A stretch of DNA of 64,000 nucleotides from Streptomyces sp. NBC_01478 (GCF_036227225.1 NZ_CP109444.1:1-64000), one strand, 5' to 3'. Shown: positions 24,943 through 34,022, counted from the first letter of the stretch. Program-made: numbers and translations. Notes: generated from the sequence alone by a model not told the origin.

Positions 24943-26048
24943 ATGTCAGGGCAGGGGGGTGCCGGCAGGCCCGATGGCGAAGCGTCTGCTCGGGGACGGG
25001 GGCGGCCGCGGGACAGTCTGGACGTAACCGGGCGCGATCCGCACATGCGCGAGTTCGCCCGGGAGTTACGAGAACTTGTGGGGAGCTCGTACAGAGCCTC
25101 GGGAGCTCCTATGAGTCCCGCGGAGATGTCCAGGGCTTGCAATGGCAAGAGACTCCTGCCGTTCGATACGCTCCGCAGGTTGTTGGCGTCCAAGGAGGCC
25201 ACGCCCGAGTACGTCGAGTACTGGGAGCTGAGATGGGTCCTGGCCTATCAGCATCTGAAGGCTTCGGGAAGCAAGGCACTGGCCCGAAGGAAAGGCGAGG
25301 CGGAAAAAGCTACGGCGATCGCCGCGCAGAAGGCAGATCGCTTGCAAGCGCTCGCTGACCAGGTACAGGCCCAGCAGGACCACGCTCGTCACCAAGCTCT
25401 GCCCGGCGCCGAGCAACTGCTCGCCGAACTTGATCTCTCCCTGCCCAACTTCAGGCATAAGTTCGGCCGCGGCCCGGCGGCATGCTGGGGCGACCTCACC
25501 GACTATCTACGTCGGCTGGTTCTGCTCTTCACCGATCGCAAGGTCCGCGACGATCACGACGGGCACTCCATGAACGAGATACTCCCCGCCTGGCTGGCCT
25601 GGCCGATGTCACGGGTGTCGCGGGGTGGCGGGAACTGGCCGAGCAGATCGCCGCAACCTACGAAGAAGCGCACCGTGAGGGCTGGGAGGTCATGCTCTCG
25701 CCGGGCCCCGAGCCCACTGCCCATGATGTCTACGTCGACAGGTACTCCGGCTTCCGCGCGCACGCGGGCCAGCGGGCCGCACAACTGGCCAGGGAGAGCG
25801 TCTTCCTGGCCGAGAAGCCGGCCCTCTCACCGCCCTCGCCCATAGATCTCGACCGCTACGACCCGCCGCGCAGCCACTACCGGCACGCCGTGCCTGTCAG
25901 CGCCGCGTGCGCCGGCGCTCTGCCCGCCGCATTGTGGGTGACGGGTGCGCCGGCACCCTGGCTGGCGGTCGGTTTCTACTCCCTCGTCGTCTTCGCGGGC
26001 ATGCTGGCGGTCTGTCTGGTGACCAAAGCCAACGCGCGCCCCGACTAG
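24943..26048 (+). pseudogene. Frameshifted HTH protein with C-terminal membrane helices
   Basis: Frame one (from ATG 24943) gives a helix-turn-helix front (REFARELRELVGSSYRASG, PMSPAEMSRACNGKRLLPFD), an Ala/Lys/Gln-rich coiled coil and reads to LPAWLAW near 25600. There a second frame takes over with ADVTGVAGWRELAEQIAATY and runs to 26048, ending in two hydrophobic helices (ACAGALPAALWVTGAPAPWL; VGFYSLVVFAGMLAVCLV). One missing base near 25596-25605 accounts for it. An intact version would be a ~365-residue DNA-binding, membrane-tethered protein. It lies just upstream of the Septu genes and could have been linked to them. Pseudogene or sequencing error. Confidence 0.65.
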
Positions 26049-26247
26049 CTAGGTCTCCCTTGTCGGCTGCTGCGGCCTGGAGCCCGGTATGCGTCTGCTG
26101 CAGGACGGCGCCCGTCGGACCTCTTTCCGAGCCTGATCGGACACTGGCGCGTTCATGAGAAAGTGAGCACGTCAGGCCCCCTTCCGGACGCATACGCACG
26201 GGAGCTGGAGCACGGGCGCACAGTACGGGAAGGAAGACGGGACGCGG

Positions 26248-27609
26248 GTGTACGTCACAAGGGTCCAGCTCACGGGCATCAAGGGCTTCAGCGGGAAACG
26301 CGCCATGGACGTGAAGCTGCCTGCACGGGGCGGCTGGACGGTACTCGCGGGGCGCAACGGTTCCGGGAAGTCGACACTGCTGCAGGCTCTTGCACTGGCA
26401 CTGAGCGGGCCTGCGGTCGCGCGGAGCCTGGTCTCGGACTCCGGAGACTGGATCTCGGCAGGATCCCCGTCGGGTCACGTGGACGTTCGCGTGCAACCGG
26501 ACACCGACGCCGACTCGTTCGTCGGCAAGGGCCGCACGCCAAAGCACGACTTCTCGCTGCGTATGCAGTGGGACCGCCCTGCCCCGGAGGCCGGCGAACA
26601 GCTGAGGGCACCCGGGACGCTGCAACCGCCGACCATGGAGATGCAGGGCCTCGTCGGTGAGGAGAGTGCCGCACGCGGGCCGTGGGCGCAGAACCCGCGC
26701 GGGTGGTTCTGCGCCGGCTACGGGCCCTTCCGAAGGCTCACAGGCGGCTCCAGCGAGGCCCAGAGGATCATGCGCGTGCAGGGGCCGACGGGGCGGATGG
26801 CCACACTGTTCCACGAGGATGCCTCGCTCGCGGAAGGGGTGTCGTGGCTGATCGATCTGCGTCTGAGGTCGCTGGAGACACGCGGCAGTACCGCCGGGCC
26901 GCTGCTGGAGAAGGTTCTGGCTCTGCTGCAGGACGGGCTGCTGCCGGACCAGTACCAGATCAGAGGAGTCACGGCGGACGGGCTGTGGGTGGCCGAAGAG
27001 GGCCGCAAGGACCGTTTTCCGCTGCGGGAGATGAGCGATGGCTACCGTGCGGTGGCTGCCTTGGTGCTCGACATGGTCCGGCAGATCTACGCCGTCTACG
27101 GCCAGTTGGAGACAGCTACGGCCGGAAGCAGCCCTGTCGCGGTCCTGGCGCCCGGAGTAGTGCTGATCGACGAAGTGGACGCGCACCTGCACGTCATCTG
27201 GCAGCGGAAGATCGGTGTCTGGCTGCGTGAGCACTTCCCGCACATCCAGTTCATTGTCTCCAGCCACAGTCCCTACATCTGCCAGGCAGCCGACGAGGGC
27301 GGTCTGATCCGCCTGCCGGGACCCGACGAACAGCGGCCACCGGCAGTGGTGGATGAGGATCTCTACCGCCGCGTCGTGTACGGCAGCAGTGACGACGCGG
27401 TCCTCTCGGAACTCTTCGGCCTCGAGACTCCCTACTCACGCCGGGCCGAGGAGCAGCGGAAACGGCTGGTGGCGCTGGAACGCAAGGTCTATGCCCAGTC
27501 GGCGACGCGGGAGGAGATCGCCGAGTACCAGGAGCTGAGCCGGCTGCTGACAAGCTCGGTACAGAGCCGGGTTGCCGAGGTGGCGGCCCGGCTGGAGCAG
27601 GACCGGTGA
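26248..27609 (+). CDS. ptuA: PtuA-like AAA/ABC-type ATPase (Septu defence)
   Basis: A 453-residue protein from GTG 26248. It has an SMC/ABC-like ATPase core: Walker A GRNGSGKST at residues 35-43, signature-like MSDGYRA near 262, Walker B VVLIDEVDAHLH near 304 and an H-loop SSHSP near 338. The C-terminal ~80 residues are coiled-coil-like. It overlaps by 4 nt an HNH nuclease gene. This ATPase-plus-HNH pair is the composition of Septu systems (PtuA/PtuB), which block phage by ATP-controlled nuclease activity. The length fits PtuA. A longer OLD-like toprim domain is absent, which argues against Gabija. Confidence 0.75.
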   Translation: MYVTRVQLTGIKGFSGKRAMDVKLPARGGWTVLAGRNGSGKSTLLQALALALSGPAVARSLVSDSGDWISAGSPSGHVDVRVQPDTDADSFVGKGRTPKHDFSLRMQWDRPAPEAGEQLRAPGTLQPPTMEMQGLVGEESAARGPWAQNPRGWFCAGYGPFRRLTGGSSEAQRIMRVQGPTGRMATLFHEDASLAEGVSWLIDLRLRSLETRGSTAGPLLEKVLALLQDGLLPDQYQIRGVTADGLWVAEEGRKDRFPLREMSDGYRAVAALVLDMVRQIYAVYGQLETATAGSSPVAVLAPGVVLIDEVDAHLHVIWQRKIGVWLREHFPHIQFIVSSHSPYICQAADEGGLIRLPGPDEQRPPAVVDEDLYRRVVYGSSDDAVLSELFGLETPYSRRAEEQRKRLVALERKVYAQSATREEIAEYQELSRLLTSSVQSRVAEVAARLEQDR

Positions 27610-28337
27610 TCTTCCTCAAACGCGTACCCGCTCCCCGGGCCACGCAGGTTCTTCTGGACCGGTGGACCGGCAGAGTCCAGGCTGCAGGAGCGACCACCAT
27701 CGCAGCGCGTGGCGAGTGGATCAAGGCCCAGGCAGCCAAAAGGCATGTGAAGACACTGCTGGAGTCGATGGCGCACGGGGCTGCGCGGTGTATGTACTGC
27801 GATGACAGCCGCGGAACCGACATCGACCACTTCCAGCCGCTCGCTGTGGCACCCCTGCGGGCGTTCGTGTGGGCCAACCACCTGCTCGCCTGCTCACACT
27901 GCAACAGCAACGCCAAGAGAGACGCCTACCCGCTGGCCGCGGACGGCAGCTGCCTGCTGGTCGACCCCACCGCAGAAGACCCTGCCGAGCACCTGTTCCT
28001 GATGCTGCACAGCGGCGAGTACAGCCACCACACCGACAAGGGCAAGGAGACGATCCGGGTGTTCGGTCTCAACCGGGCCGACCTCATCAAAGGGCGCAAG
28101 GACGCTTTCTGTCTCGCCTGCTCCAACCTTCGCGACTGGCACGCACTGCACCAAGACGGCGATCCTGCAGCACACCGGGTGGCACAGGCCCTGCTCGACT
28201 CGCCGTTCGTTGACGTTGTGTACGCCATGCTGCGCCTCGACCCCGGCCTTGCCGAAACCGTGGTCGGTCAGCGGACCGTTCCCGCTCTCGAACGCTGGCG
28301 CAGCGTGTACGGAGCCGTGCCCGCCACAGCACCGTAA
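27606..28337 (+). CDS. ptuB: PtuB-like HNH endonuclease (Septu defence)
   Basis: A 243-residue protein. Its GTG start overlaps the ptuA stop, so translation is coupled. The HNH core is intact: zinc knuckle Cys pairs C-M-Y-C near residue 63 and C-S-H-C near 97, DIDHFQPLA giving the first His, WANHLLACSHCNSNAK giving the Asn and second part. The C-terminal half is helical and unassigned. HNH nucleases of this layout act as the effector with the PtuA ATPase. Confidence 0.75.
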   Translation: MIFLKRVPAPRATQVLLDRWTGRVQAAGATTIAARGEWIKAQAAKRHVKTLLESMAHGAARCMYCDDSRGTDIDHFQPLAVAPLRAFVWANHLLACSHCNSNAKRDAYPLAADGSCLLVDPTAEDPAEHLFLMLHSGEYSHHTDKGKETIRVFGLNRADLIKGRKDAFCLACSNLRDWHALHQDGDPAAHRVAQALLDSPFVDVVYAMLRLDPGLAETVVGQRTVPALERWRSVYGAVPATAP

Positions 28338-28671
28338 TCACGCTCTCCCCCGTTCTCGGACGACCCGCCGCCCGCGTGTCGGCGCGGGATTCGTTCTGGC
28401 CCCAGCCGGGCGTCTGACGCCCGAGAATCCGCTGAGGGGCTGCGCTGCGTTCCAGACAGGCCGCAGCGTTCCAGATTCCGCGTCGCCTGGAGTCCTGTCC
28501 CCGATGAGTGACCGTCGGGCGCACAGCTCGCTCTCGTAGAACGCGAGGCCCCGGGCCAACGGTCACTTGCCCTCCCGATCCTGCGCAACTCTGTGGCAAC
28601 GAGTCATCCGAAGGAGTGCCTTTCTGGAGACTCCTCCCAGAAGAGTGGCCCGTCTTCCTACCCTCATTGAG
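28338..28671. other. Region without a supported gene
   Basis: About 330 bp between ptuB and the next gene. A short direct repeat (GCGTTCCAGA) occurs at 28447 and again near 28466. No hairpin with a T-run and no convincing frame are seen. Confidence 0.35.
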
Positions 28672-29172
28672 ATGGAAGTCGAATATCTACGCCATGGCGT
28701 GCCTTTGGCGGGCTACCGACTGACCAAGGCCGACCATCGCCGGCAGCAAGAGGCTGTGCAGATGCATGAGTGGATTCAGCGTCAGCTCGCCAAGGCTCCT
28801 CCCTGGTCAGAAGAGCGTCGGGAGCGGATGCGCCGGCTCCTTGGGCCTCCGACTCCTCCGTGGGAACTGCAGAGGTGGCGGCTGCGCTTGTACTGCGGAC
28901 ACGTCATCGAGGCGATCCGTATCCAGAAGAGCCCACGGCCCGATGGAGGAGTCTGCGACAAGGAGAGCTGCCCAGAGTGCGGGCTAGACCCAGCCGTGAT
29001 CGTCGCCTTCGAGCCCCTGGGACCAGTCGCCGAACCTCCAGCAGAAGACTGCTCTCAAAGGCCCAGCCGCTCCGCCCGGAGGCCGCCCGCAAATCGGCGC
29101 AGCAAGACCGAACTGGTAGCCGAGAACAACGCACTGCGTGCGGAATTGGAGGCCCTGCGAGATCAGGCATAG
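28672..29172 (+). CDS. Hypothetical protein with a Cys-rich zinc-binding-like site
   Basis: 166 residues from the ATG at 28672, chosen because coding character begins there (MEVEYLRHGVPLAGYRLTKA). The front is helical and basic. A central CGH ... CDKESCPECG cluster could bind one zinc ion. The tail is a short coiled coil (ELVAENNALRAELEALRDQA). This layout is seen in many unnamed actinobacterial accessory proteins; nucleic-acid binding is plausible but unproven. Confidence 0.5.
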   Translation: MEVEYLRHGVPLAGYRLTKADHRRQQEAVQMHEWIQRQLAKAPPWSEERRERMRRLLGPPTPPWELQRWRLRLYCGHVIEAIRIQKSPRPDGGVCDKESCPECGLDPAVIVAFEPLGPVAEPPAEDCSQRPSRSARRPPANRRSKTELVAENNALRAELEALRDQA

Positions 29173-29347
29173 CAAGTGATGAGAGCAAGCGGCATCTGTG
29201 CTGGACAACGTCGGCCTTTCGGCCAGGAAAGATGACCGCGCACGGCCAGTCTCCACGCGGTTTGAACGCTCCGGTTCTTGTGTGACTTACCGCCCGCGCG
29301 GGTGAGGTGGCAGCGGATCGTCACACGGCCCGGCTGCCGTCCCGCTA

Positions 29348-29375
29348 CGAAGATCACAACCGTTTGTGATCTTCG
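29348..29375. promoter_or_regulatory. 12-bp palindrome just upstream of a secreted nuclease gene
   Basis: CGAAGATCACAA and TTGTGATCTTCG flank a 4-nt spacer CCGT. The site is more AT-rich than its surroundings and ends 15 bp before the GTG at 29391, so bound protein or an RNA hairpin here would block translation or transcription. Confidence 0.5.
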
Positions 29376-29390
29376 AGAGGGAACCCCGTC

Positions 29391-30080
29391 GTGCGCTTCA
29401 CCTCCACCGCCCGTACGGCCGCCGCCGCGCTGTCCATGCTCGCCGTCCTGCTCGCCCCGACCACCGCCCGCGCCGCCGAAGCCGAGCGCGTCGCCGCCCC
29501 TGGCGACACCGTGGCCCTGCCCGTCCGCGATGCCCTGGCCGCGCTGCCCGTCCAGACCGAGAACCGCACCGGCTACGAACGCACCAAGTTCCGCCACTGG
29601 ACCGACGCGGACCACGACGGCTGCAACACCCGCCAGGAGGTCCTCAAAACCGAGGCCGTCCTCGCCCCGCAGCAAGGCTCGAACTGCACGCTGACCGGCG
29701 GCCAGTGGTACTCCCCCTACGACGACAAGTACTTCAGCGACGCCCGCGCCCTCGACATCGACCACCTCGTCCCCCTCGCCGAGGCCTGGGACTCCGGCGC
29801 CTCCGCCTGGACGGCCAAGGAACGCGAGGCCTACGCGAATGACCTGGGCGACGCCCGCGCCCTCATCGCGGTCTCCGCCGCCAGCAACCGCAGTAAAAGT
29901 GACCAGGACCCGAGCACCTGGCAGCCGCCCGCTCCCGGCTACCGCTGCCAGTACGCGACCGAATGGATCGCCGACAAGACCCGGTGGGGCCTGACCGTCG
30001 ACCCCGCCGAACACGCCGCGCTCACCGACGCCTTGACCAGCTGCGCCGACCAGCCCGTCACTGTCACCCTCGCCCGCTGA
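29391..30080 (+). CDS. Secreted HNH endonuclease (DUF1524-like)
   Basis: 229 residues, GTG start with GAGAGGG upstream. Residues 1-29 are a Sec signal peptide (RFTSTARTAAAALSMLAVLL, cut near ARAAEA). The mature part is an HNH nuclease: KFRHWTDADHDGCNTRQEVL, LDIDHLVPLAEAWDSG (catalytic His near residue 123) and an Asn/Lys segment ALIAVSAASNRSKSDQDP. It presumably degrades extracellular DNA for nutrients or competition. It converges on a lipoprotein with a similar motif; a strong terminator lies between them. Confidence 0.8.
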   Translation: MRFTSTARTAAAALSMLAVLLAPTTARAAEAERVAAPGDTVALPVRDALAALPVQTENRTGYERTKFRHWTDADHDGCNTRQEVLKTEAVLAPQQGSNCTLTGGQWYSPYDDKYFSDARALDIDHLVPLAEAWDSGASAWTAKEREAYANDLGDARALIAVSAASNRSKSDQDPSTWQPPAPGYRCQYATEWIADKTRWGLTVDPAEHAALTDALTSCADQPVTVTLAR

Positions 30081-30089
30081 AACAGGTCC

Positions 30090-30120
30090 GGCCCGTCGCT
30101 ACGGGGGGAAGCGACGGGCC
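30090..30120. terminator. 11-bp perfect hairpin between convergent nuclease genes
   Basis: GGCCCGTCGCT and AGCGACGGGCC around a G-rich 9-nt loop, ten bases after the secreted nuclease stop. It probably serves both convergent genes. Confidence 0.75.
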
Positions 30121-30223
30121 AGATGACTGCCACGGTCTCATACCCGCCGCCGCGGCACGCCGCCGCCCCTGAAGTCGCCCCCGCACCGCGGCGGCTGACG
30201 GCTCGTCCGCCTTGTGCGGTGCC

Positions 30224-30886
30224 TCAGCCGAGGCCGAGCCGGCTGAGCGCGGTGGTCCAGTCGGTGACGATCGCCTGCTGCGCGGCGGAGAGGGTGACCT
30301 TGCCCTTGCAGACCGCGGTGTGCAGCTTCGTCTCCACCGGATCCTTCTTGTTGTTGACCCCGGCGCCCTTGCGGTGGCCGGGGTCGGCGGGCTCCACCCA
30401 CAGGTTGCGGTAGTCGTTCGGGTCCCCACCCAACTGCAGGCTGATCAAGTGGTCGTACTCGGCATCGCCCATGCGGCCGGTGAAGCCGTAGGAGGCGGCG
30501 TTCAGCTTCTTCTCCTTGCCCGTGACCGACGTGGAGGGGCGGATGCCGGAGGTGTAGCCGCCCTTGCGGCAGATCGTCGACTTCAGATTCAACTGCGTGA
30601 CCGCCGGAGAGATCGCGCCCGGCGTGCACTTCGGATCCTCCAGCGGCTCCCCCTTCAGATACCGGTAATGGCAACTGCCTGCGGCAGGCTGCTGCTGCAC
30701 CGTGTACGTCTTCTGCGGACCCGCCCCCACCGCGATCACCCGCCCGGCCCCGGCAGCACCCGCCGGACCCGCCGCAGCACTCGCGCTCCCGGACGGGGCG
30801 GAGCCGCCCAGCGACGTGGGCGAGCAGCCCGCGAGCATCAGGCAGGTGAACAGCACGGATGATGCGACGCGGCAGGTGGAACGCAT
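30224..30886 (-). CDS. Lipoprotein with HNH-like motif
   Basis: 220 residues. The signal sequence ends in a lipobox LAGC (Cys 21), so the protein is anchored outside the membrane. A Ser/Gly/Ala linker follows. The globular part has four further Cys, likely forming disulphides, and an HNH-like region EYDHLISLQLGGDPNDYRNL ending in WVEP, which matches the His/Asn pattern of HNH nucleases. It faces the secreted HNH nuclease at 29391. A role in extracellular DNA cleavage is inferred. Confidence 0.7.
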   Translation of the reverse strand: MRSTCRVASSVLFTCLMLAGCSPTSLGGSAPSGSASAAAGPAGAAGAGRVIAVGAGPQKTYTVQQQPAAGSCHYRYLKGEPLEDPKCTPGAISPAVTQLNLKSTICRKGGYTSGIRPSTSVTGKEKKLNAASYGFTGRMGDAEYDHLISLQLGGDPNDYRNLWVEPADPGHRKGAGVNNKKDPVETKLHTAVCKGKVTLSAAQQAIVTDWTTALSRLGLG

Positions 30887-31012
30887 GATGACCCCTCATG
30901 GACAGGCGGAAGCTGAGCAGATGCTGCCCTACCCGACCGGCGCCCTACCGCGCGGGGTACGGCGCGCAGGCGCACGGATGCCGCACCACCTGCGCCGTCG
31001 GCGTGCAACGCA

Positions 31013-31047
31013 CGAACTCCACCCCGCATATGGCGGGGTGGAGTTCG
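31013..31047. terminator. 15-bp perfect hairpin
   Basis: CGAACTCCACCCCGC pairs with GCGGGGTGGAGTTCG around ATATG. It has no T-run. It lies between the lipoprotein gene's upstream region and the AraC gene that ends at 31290 on the minus strand, so it may terminate that AraC transcript. Confidence 0.55.
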
Positions 31048-31289
31048 TATGCGAGCGCCGGGCAGGCCTTGCACCTGTATCTCCCCGCAGGAGGCGGGAC
31101 GTCTTTCCTTGGACCACCAACGCAGCACCAGCCGAACGGAGTTGCGGCGACCAGCTCAAGATCAGGTATACAGCCCGGGGGCGGCCCGAAGCCGCCGCAG
31201 CTGACCCCTCAGGCGCCAGCCGTACGCCTCCCGGCCGGCGAGCAGTGAGCGGCTGTGCCGGCTCTCTGGTTGGAGACGGAAGCCAGCAG

Positions 31290-32255
31290 TCAGGCGGCGA
31301 AGGTGCGGCGATATCTCGACGGGCTGGTCCTGGTCATCGCGGTGAAGTGGATGCGCAGTGACTCCGCGGAGCCGAAGCCGCATTGGTGGGCGATGTCGTC
31401 GATGCCGAGGCGAGTGGTCTCGAGGAGTTCGCGCGCGCAGGCTACGCGTTGCATGGCCACCCAGTTCATGACGCTCGTTCCGGTCACGGCCCGGAATCTG
31501 CGGCGCAGGGTTCGTGTGCTCATGTGGCTGTACTGGCTGACCGACTCCAGGGTGAGCGGCTCGTCGAGGTGTTCCAGGATCCAGGTGATCACCTCGGTGA
31601 TCTCGGCGTCGCCGCCGGGCGGGATGTGCTCGATGAACTGGGCCTGTCCCCCTTCGCGGTGGGGCGGGCTGACCAGGAAGCGGGCCATCGTGTTCGCGGC
31701 GGCCTGGCCGTGGTCGAGCCGCAGGAGATGCAGGGACAGGTCGGTTCCGGCGAGGACACCCGCGGAGGTGAAGACGCCCGTGTCCTCGACGTAGAGCTCC
31801 TCTTCGCGGACCGTGACCGACGGGTGGCGGTCTCGCAGCAGCCTGGCCCAGTGCCAGTGGGTGGTGGCGCTGCGGCCGTCCAGGATCCCGGCCGCCGCCA
31901 GGGCGAAGGCGCCCGTGCAGATCGACACCATACGGCTGCCCCGGTTGTACGCGTCACGCAGCCGTTCGACCAGCTCGGCGTCCGGAGGCTCGGTGGGGTC
32001 CTGCACTCCGGCGACGATCACGGTGTCCGCCGTTTCCAGCCGGTCGAGCGGCTCGACCTCGCGGGGCACCAGCGGGTTTTCCGCGGGAACCGCACTCACC
32101 AAGGTCAGCTCGTAGGGGGCTCCGCCAGGCCAGCAGGCGGTCACGTAGTCCGGCCAGTGGCCGAACACCTGCTGGGGAACGGCTACGTCCAACAGGACAT
32201 AGCCCGGCTGCACCACCACCGCGACCTTGGCCGGATCCTTGGGATTATTGTCCAT
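31290..32255 (-). CDS. GlxA-type AraC regulator (DJ-1/PfpI plus AraC)
   Basis: 321 residues from ATG 32255; longer in-frame starts exist but the domain begins here (KVAVVVQPGYVLLDVAVPQQ). Residues 8-175 are a DJ-1/PfpI glutaminase-like domain with the nucleophile-elbow type segment VSICTGAFALAAAG. Residues ~215-315 are an AraC HTH pair (YSHMSTRTLRRRFRAVTG; IDDIAHQCGFGSAESLRIHF). Such proteins are ligand-sensing activators. It diverges from a DUF6616-like gene and HD gene with only 78 bp between, and probably controls them. Confidence 0.8.
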   Translation of the reverse strand: MDNNPKDPAKVAVVVQPGYVLLDVAVPQQVFGHWPDYVTACWPGGAPYELTLVSAVPAENPLVPREVEPLDRLETADTVIVAGVQDPTEPPDAELVERLRDAYNRGSRMVSICTGAFALAAAGILDGRSATTHWHWARLLRDRHPSVTVREEELYVEDTGVFTSAGVLAGTDLSLHLLRLDHGQAAANTMARFLVSPPHREGGQAQFIEHIPPGGDAEITEVITWILEHLDEPLTLESVSQYSHMSTRTLRRRFRAVTGTSVMNWVAMQRVACARELLETTRLGIDDIAHQCGFGSAESLRIHFTAMTRTSPSRYRRTFAA

Positions 32256-32333
32256 CTGGCCATCGTACGACGGCCTCGGTCTTCCTAGGCTGGTCATGTC
32301 ACACCGATCATGACTAGTAAGGAGATGCGCAAT

Positions 32334-32681
32334 ATGCATGTAGTCGTCGAGACCTGGACACCGAAGCCCGCGTTCTTCGCCGCCACCGAGGAGGCGCGGA
32401 ACGACCTGTTCACAGGGATCCAGGAAGCCATGAAGCAGCTCGCGGAGATCGGATTCGTGACGCTCGGCTGGGGCAGGGCGGAACCGGCCACACTTTCGAC
32501 GTCCTACGAGTGGTTCGCGGTCTGGCAGGCCCCTTCGAGGGAAGTGGCCGACGTGTTCCTGAACGGTGTCGAGAGCTCCGGCTGGTACACCTACTTCGAG
32601 CAGACCAACCTCGTGGGCGAGCTGCGGCCGGCCGAGACGGTCATCGCCGAGCACCTGGCACTGGGAGCTGAGGCCAAGTGA
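32334..32681 (+). CDS. DUF6616-like small protein
   Basis: 115 residues. AAGGAG at 32319-32324 lies nine bases before ATG 32334, preferred over the in-frame ATG at 32310. It reads VVVETWTPKPAFFAATEEAR and has a compact alpha/beta layout ending in LALGAEAK. From memory it resembles the DUF6616 family (dimeric ferredoxin-like fold), function unknown. It overlaps the start of the HD gene (GTGA), so the two are coupled and are likely controlled by the divergent AraC regulator. Confidence 0.6.
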   Translation: MHVVVETWTPKPAFFAATEEARNDLFTGIQEAMKQLAEIGFVTLGWGRAEPATLSTSYEWFAVWQAPSREVADVFLNGVESSGWYTYFEQTNLVGELRPAETVIAEHLALGAEAK

Positions 32682-33340
32682 GCGCGCTCGACAATCTGCC
32701 GGAGAAGATCGGAGGGTGGCCGCGCACGGCCGCTACGGAGGCCGCTGTCGCCTTCGCTGCCGAGCACTCCCCGGAATGGCTGCTCAACCACACTGTCCGC
32801 AGCTACTTCTATGCCCGGAGTATCGCCGCCGCCAAGAACTTCGTTGCCGGCGCGGACTACGACGACGAGACGCTCTTCCTCGCCACGGTGCTGCACGACA
32901 TCGGCCTGACCGACGAGGGCCAGGGACCGAACCGGTTCGAGGTGGACGGTGCGTTCCGGGCCGCTCGCTTCGCGCGGGAACACGGCCTGTCCGATGCCGC
33001 CGCCGACCAGATCTGGGACGCGGTGGCGCTGCACACCTCCCCGGGGATCGCGCCCCACAAGCACACGGTCGGCGCTCTCGCGCATTTCGGTATCGGCGCC
33101 GACATGTTCGCCTTCGGTATCGAGGAGGTGGACCGGGCGGTAGTGGACGCGGCGCACGAGGCGTTTCCCTATCTGGACCTGCGGAACAACATCCACGCGC
33201 AGTTGGTCCATCAGATCGACGAGCAGCCCTCGAAGTGGGCGCCGGTGTCGTTCGTCGACATCGTGTATCGCAAGCACCGGCCGGACAATCCGTTCCCCGG
33301 GCTGGACGAACTGGTCGCCGCCCCGGTGCGTCCGGAGTAA
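32678..33340 (+). CDS. HD-domain hydrolase, cyanamide-hydratase-like
   Basis: 220 residues, GTG overlapping the previous stop. HD motifs are present: NHTVRSYFYARS (first His), LFLATVLHDIGLT (HD doublet), and a later IWDAVALHTS with His. The spacing (NHTxRxYFFA) matches the cyanamide hydratase-like branch of the HD superfamily. The substrate is unknown. It is second in a two-gene unit opposite a GlxA-type regulator. Confidence 0.75.
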   Translation: MSALDNLPEKIGGWPRTAATEAAVAFAAEHSPEWLLNHTVRSYFYARSIAAAKNFVAGADYDDETLFLATVLHDIGLTDEGQGPNRFEVDGAFRAARFAREHGLSDAAADQIWDAVALHTSPGIAPHKHTVGALAHFGIGADMFAFGIEEVDRAVVDAAHEAFPYLDLRNNIHAQLVHQIDEQPSKWAPVSFVDIVYRKHRPDNPFPGLDELVAAPVRPE

Positions 33341-33484
33341 CGACGTCTCGCGGTAGCTGCGGTCGCGGATACACCGTGGCCGTTTGCCGGCGGGCAGCTG
33401 CGACAAGAAGACGCGGAGCCGGGCACCCCTCGTGCCTAGCTCCGCGGTGCGACCTCGGCCGCTGCCGCGATGTCGGCCACCGTG

Positions 33485-33693
33485 TGCGGCGTGGCGGCCA
33501 CGGTCGCCTCGCCCGCAACCCTTGCCGAAGCCGAGGCCGACTTCCTCGAAGCGCGCCGTCTGGGCATCGACGCCCACCCGACACTGCTGCGGAACACCGC
33601 CCACGGCACCGACCGCCTGGGCGGCCTGGTCACCTCGGCCGACGCCCTGGACCAGCACGTGGCCACCACCACCGCCGCCTGGAGCCACCCCTC
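33485..33693 (+). pseudogene. DsbA C-terminal remnant (left copy of duplicated module)
   Basis: Reads ASPATLAEAEADFLEARRLG then TAHGTDRLGG and LDQHV, closely matching the last ~65 residues of the intact DsbA-like protein at 42357-43007. The CGWC front is absent. The stop codon used by the intact copy (TGA) is TGG here, so the frame reads on. It lies 27 bp before an MBL remnant in the same order as the intact copy. Confidence 0.75.
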
Positions 33694-33719
33694 AGCACTC
33701 TGTGAACGAAAGCGCACCC

Positions 33720-34022
33720 ATGTCCGCCCTGATCCAGAACGTCCGCGCCGCCGGTGACACCGGTCTGGACAATGCGTCCGTCCTGATCACGGGCGAGCGC
33801 GAAGCACTCCTGGCCGACGGCCAGTTCACGCTCGCCGAGCAGCACCGGGTCCTGAAGGACGTCCTCGACAGCGGCAAGGAGCTGACCACCGTCATGGTCA
33901 TCACCGCCGACCCGGATCACTGTCCGAAAGAAGCGTTGATCGAGCGTTGTCCGGATCTGGGCCTGCTGGTGTTTCTGGACCTGGGCACCAGGGTCGCCAC
34001 CGGCGTGATGGCCCGGGGTTGA
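33720..34022 (+). pseudogene. Internally deleted MBL-fold gene (left copy)
   Basis: A 100-codon frame. The first ~60 residues match the start of the MBL-fold protein at 41506-42315 (GDTGLDNASVLITGEREALL). The frame then jumps directly to the last ~28 residues of that protein (CPDLGLLVFLDLGTRVATG). About 170 residues in the middle are gone without breaking the frame. It is not expected to be functional as a hydrolase. Confidence 0.75.

Noticed and set aside
26248..28337. Gabija (GajA/GajB) instead of Septu
   Set aside because: The ATPase has no toprim-type C-terminus and the partner is an HNH nuclease, not a UvrD-like helicase.
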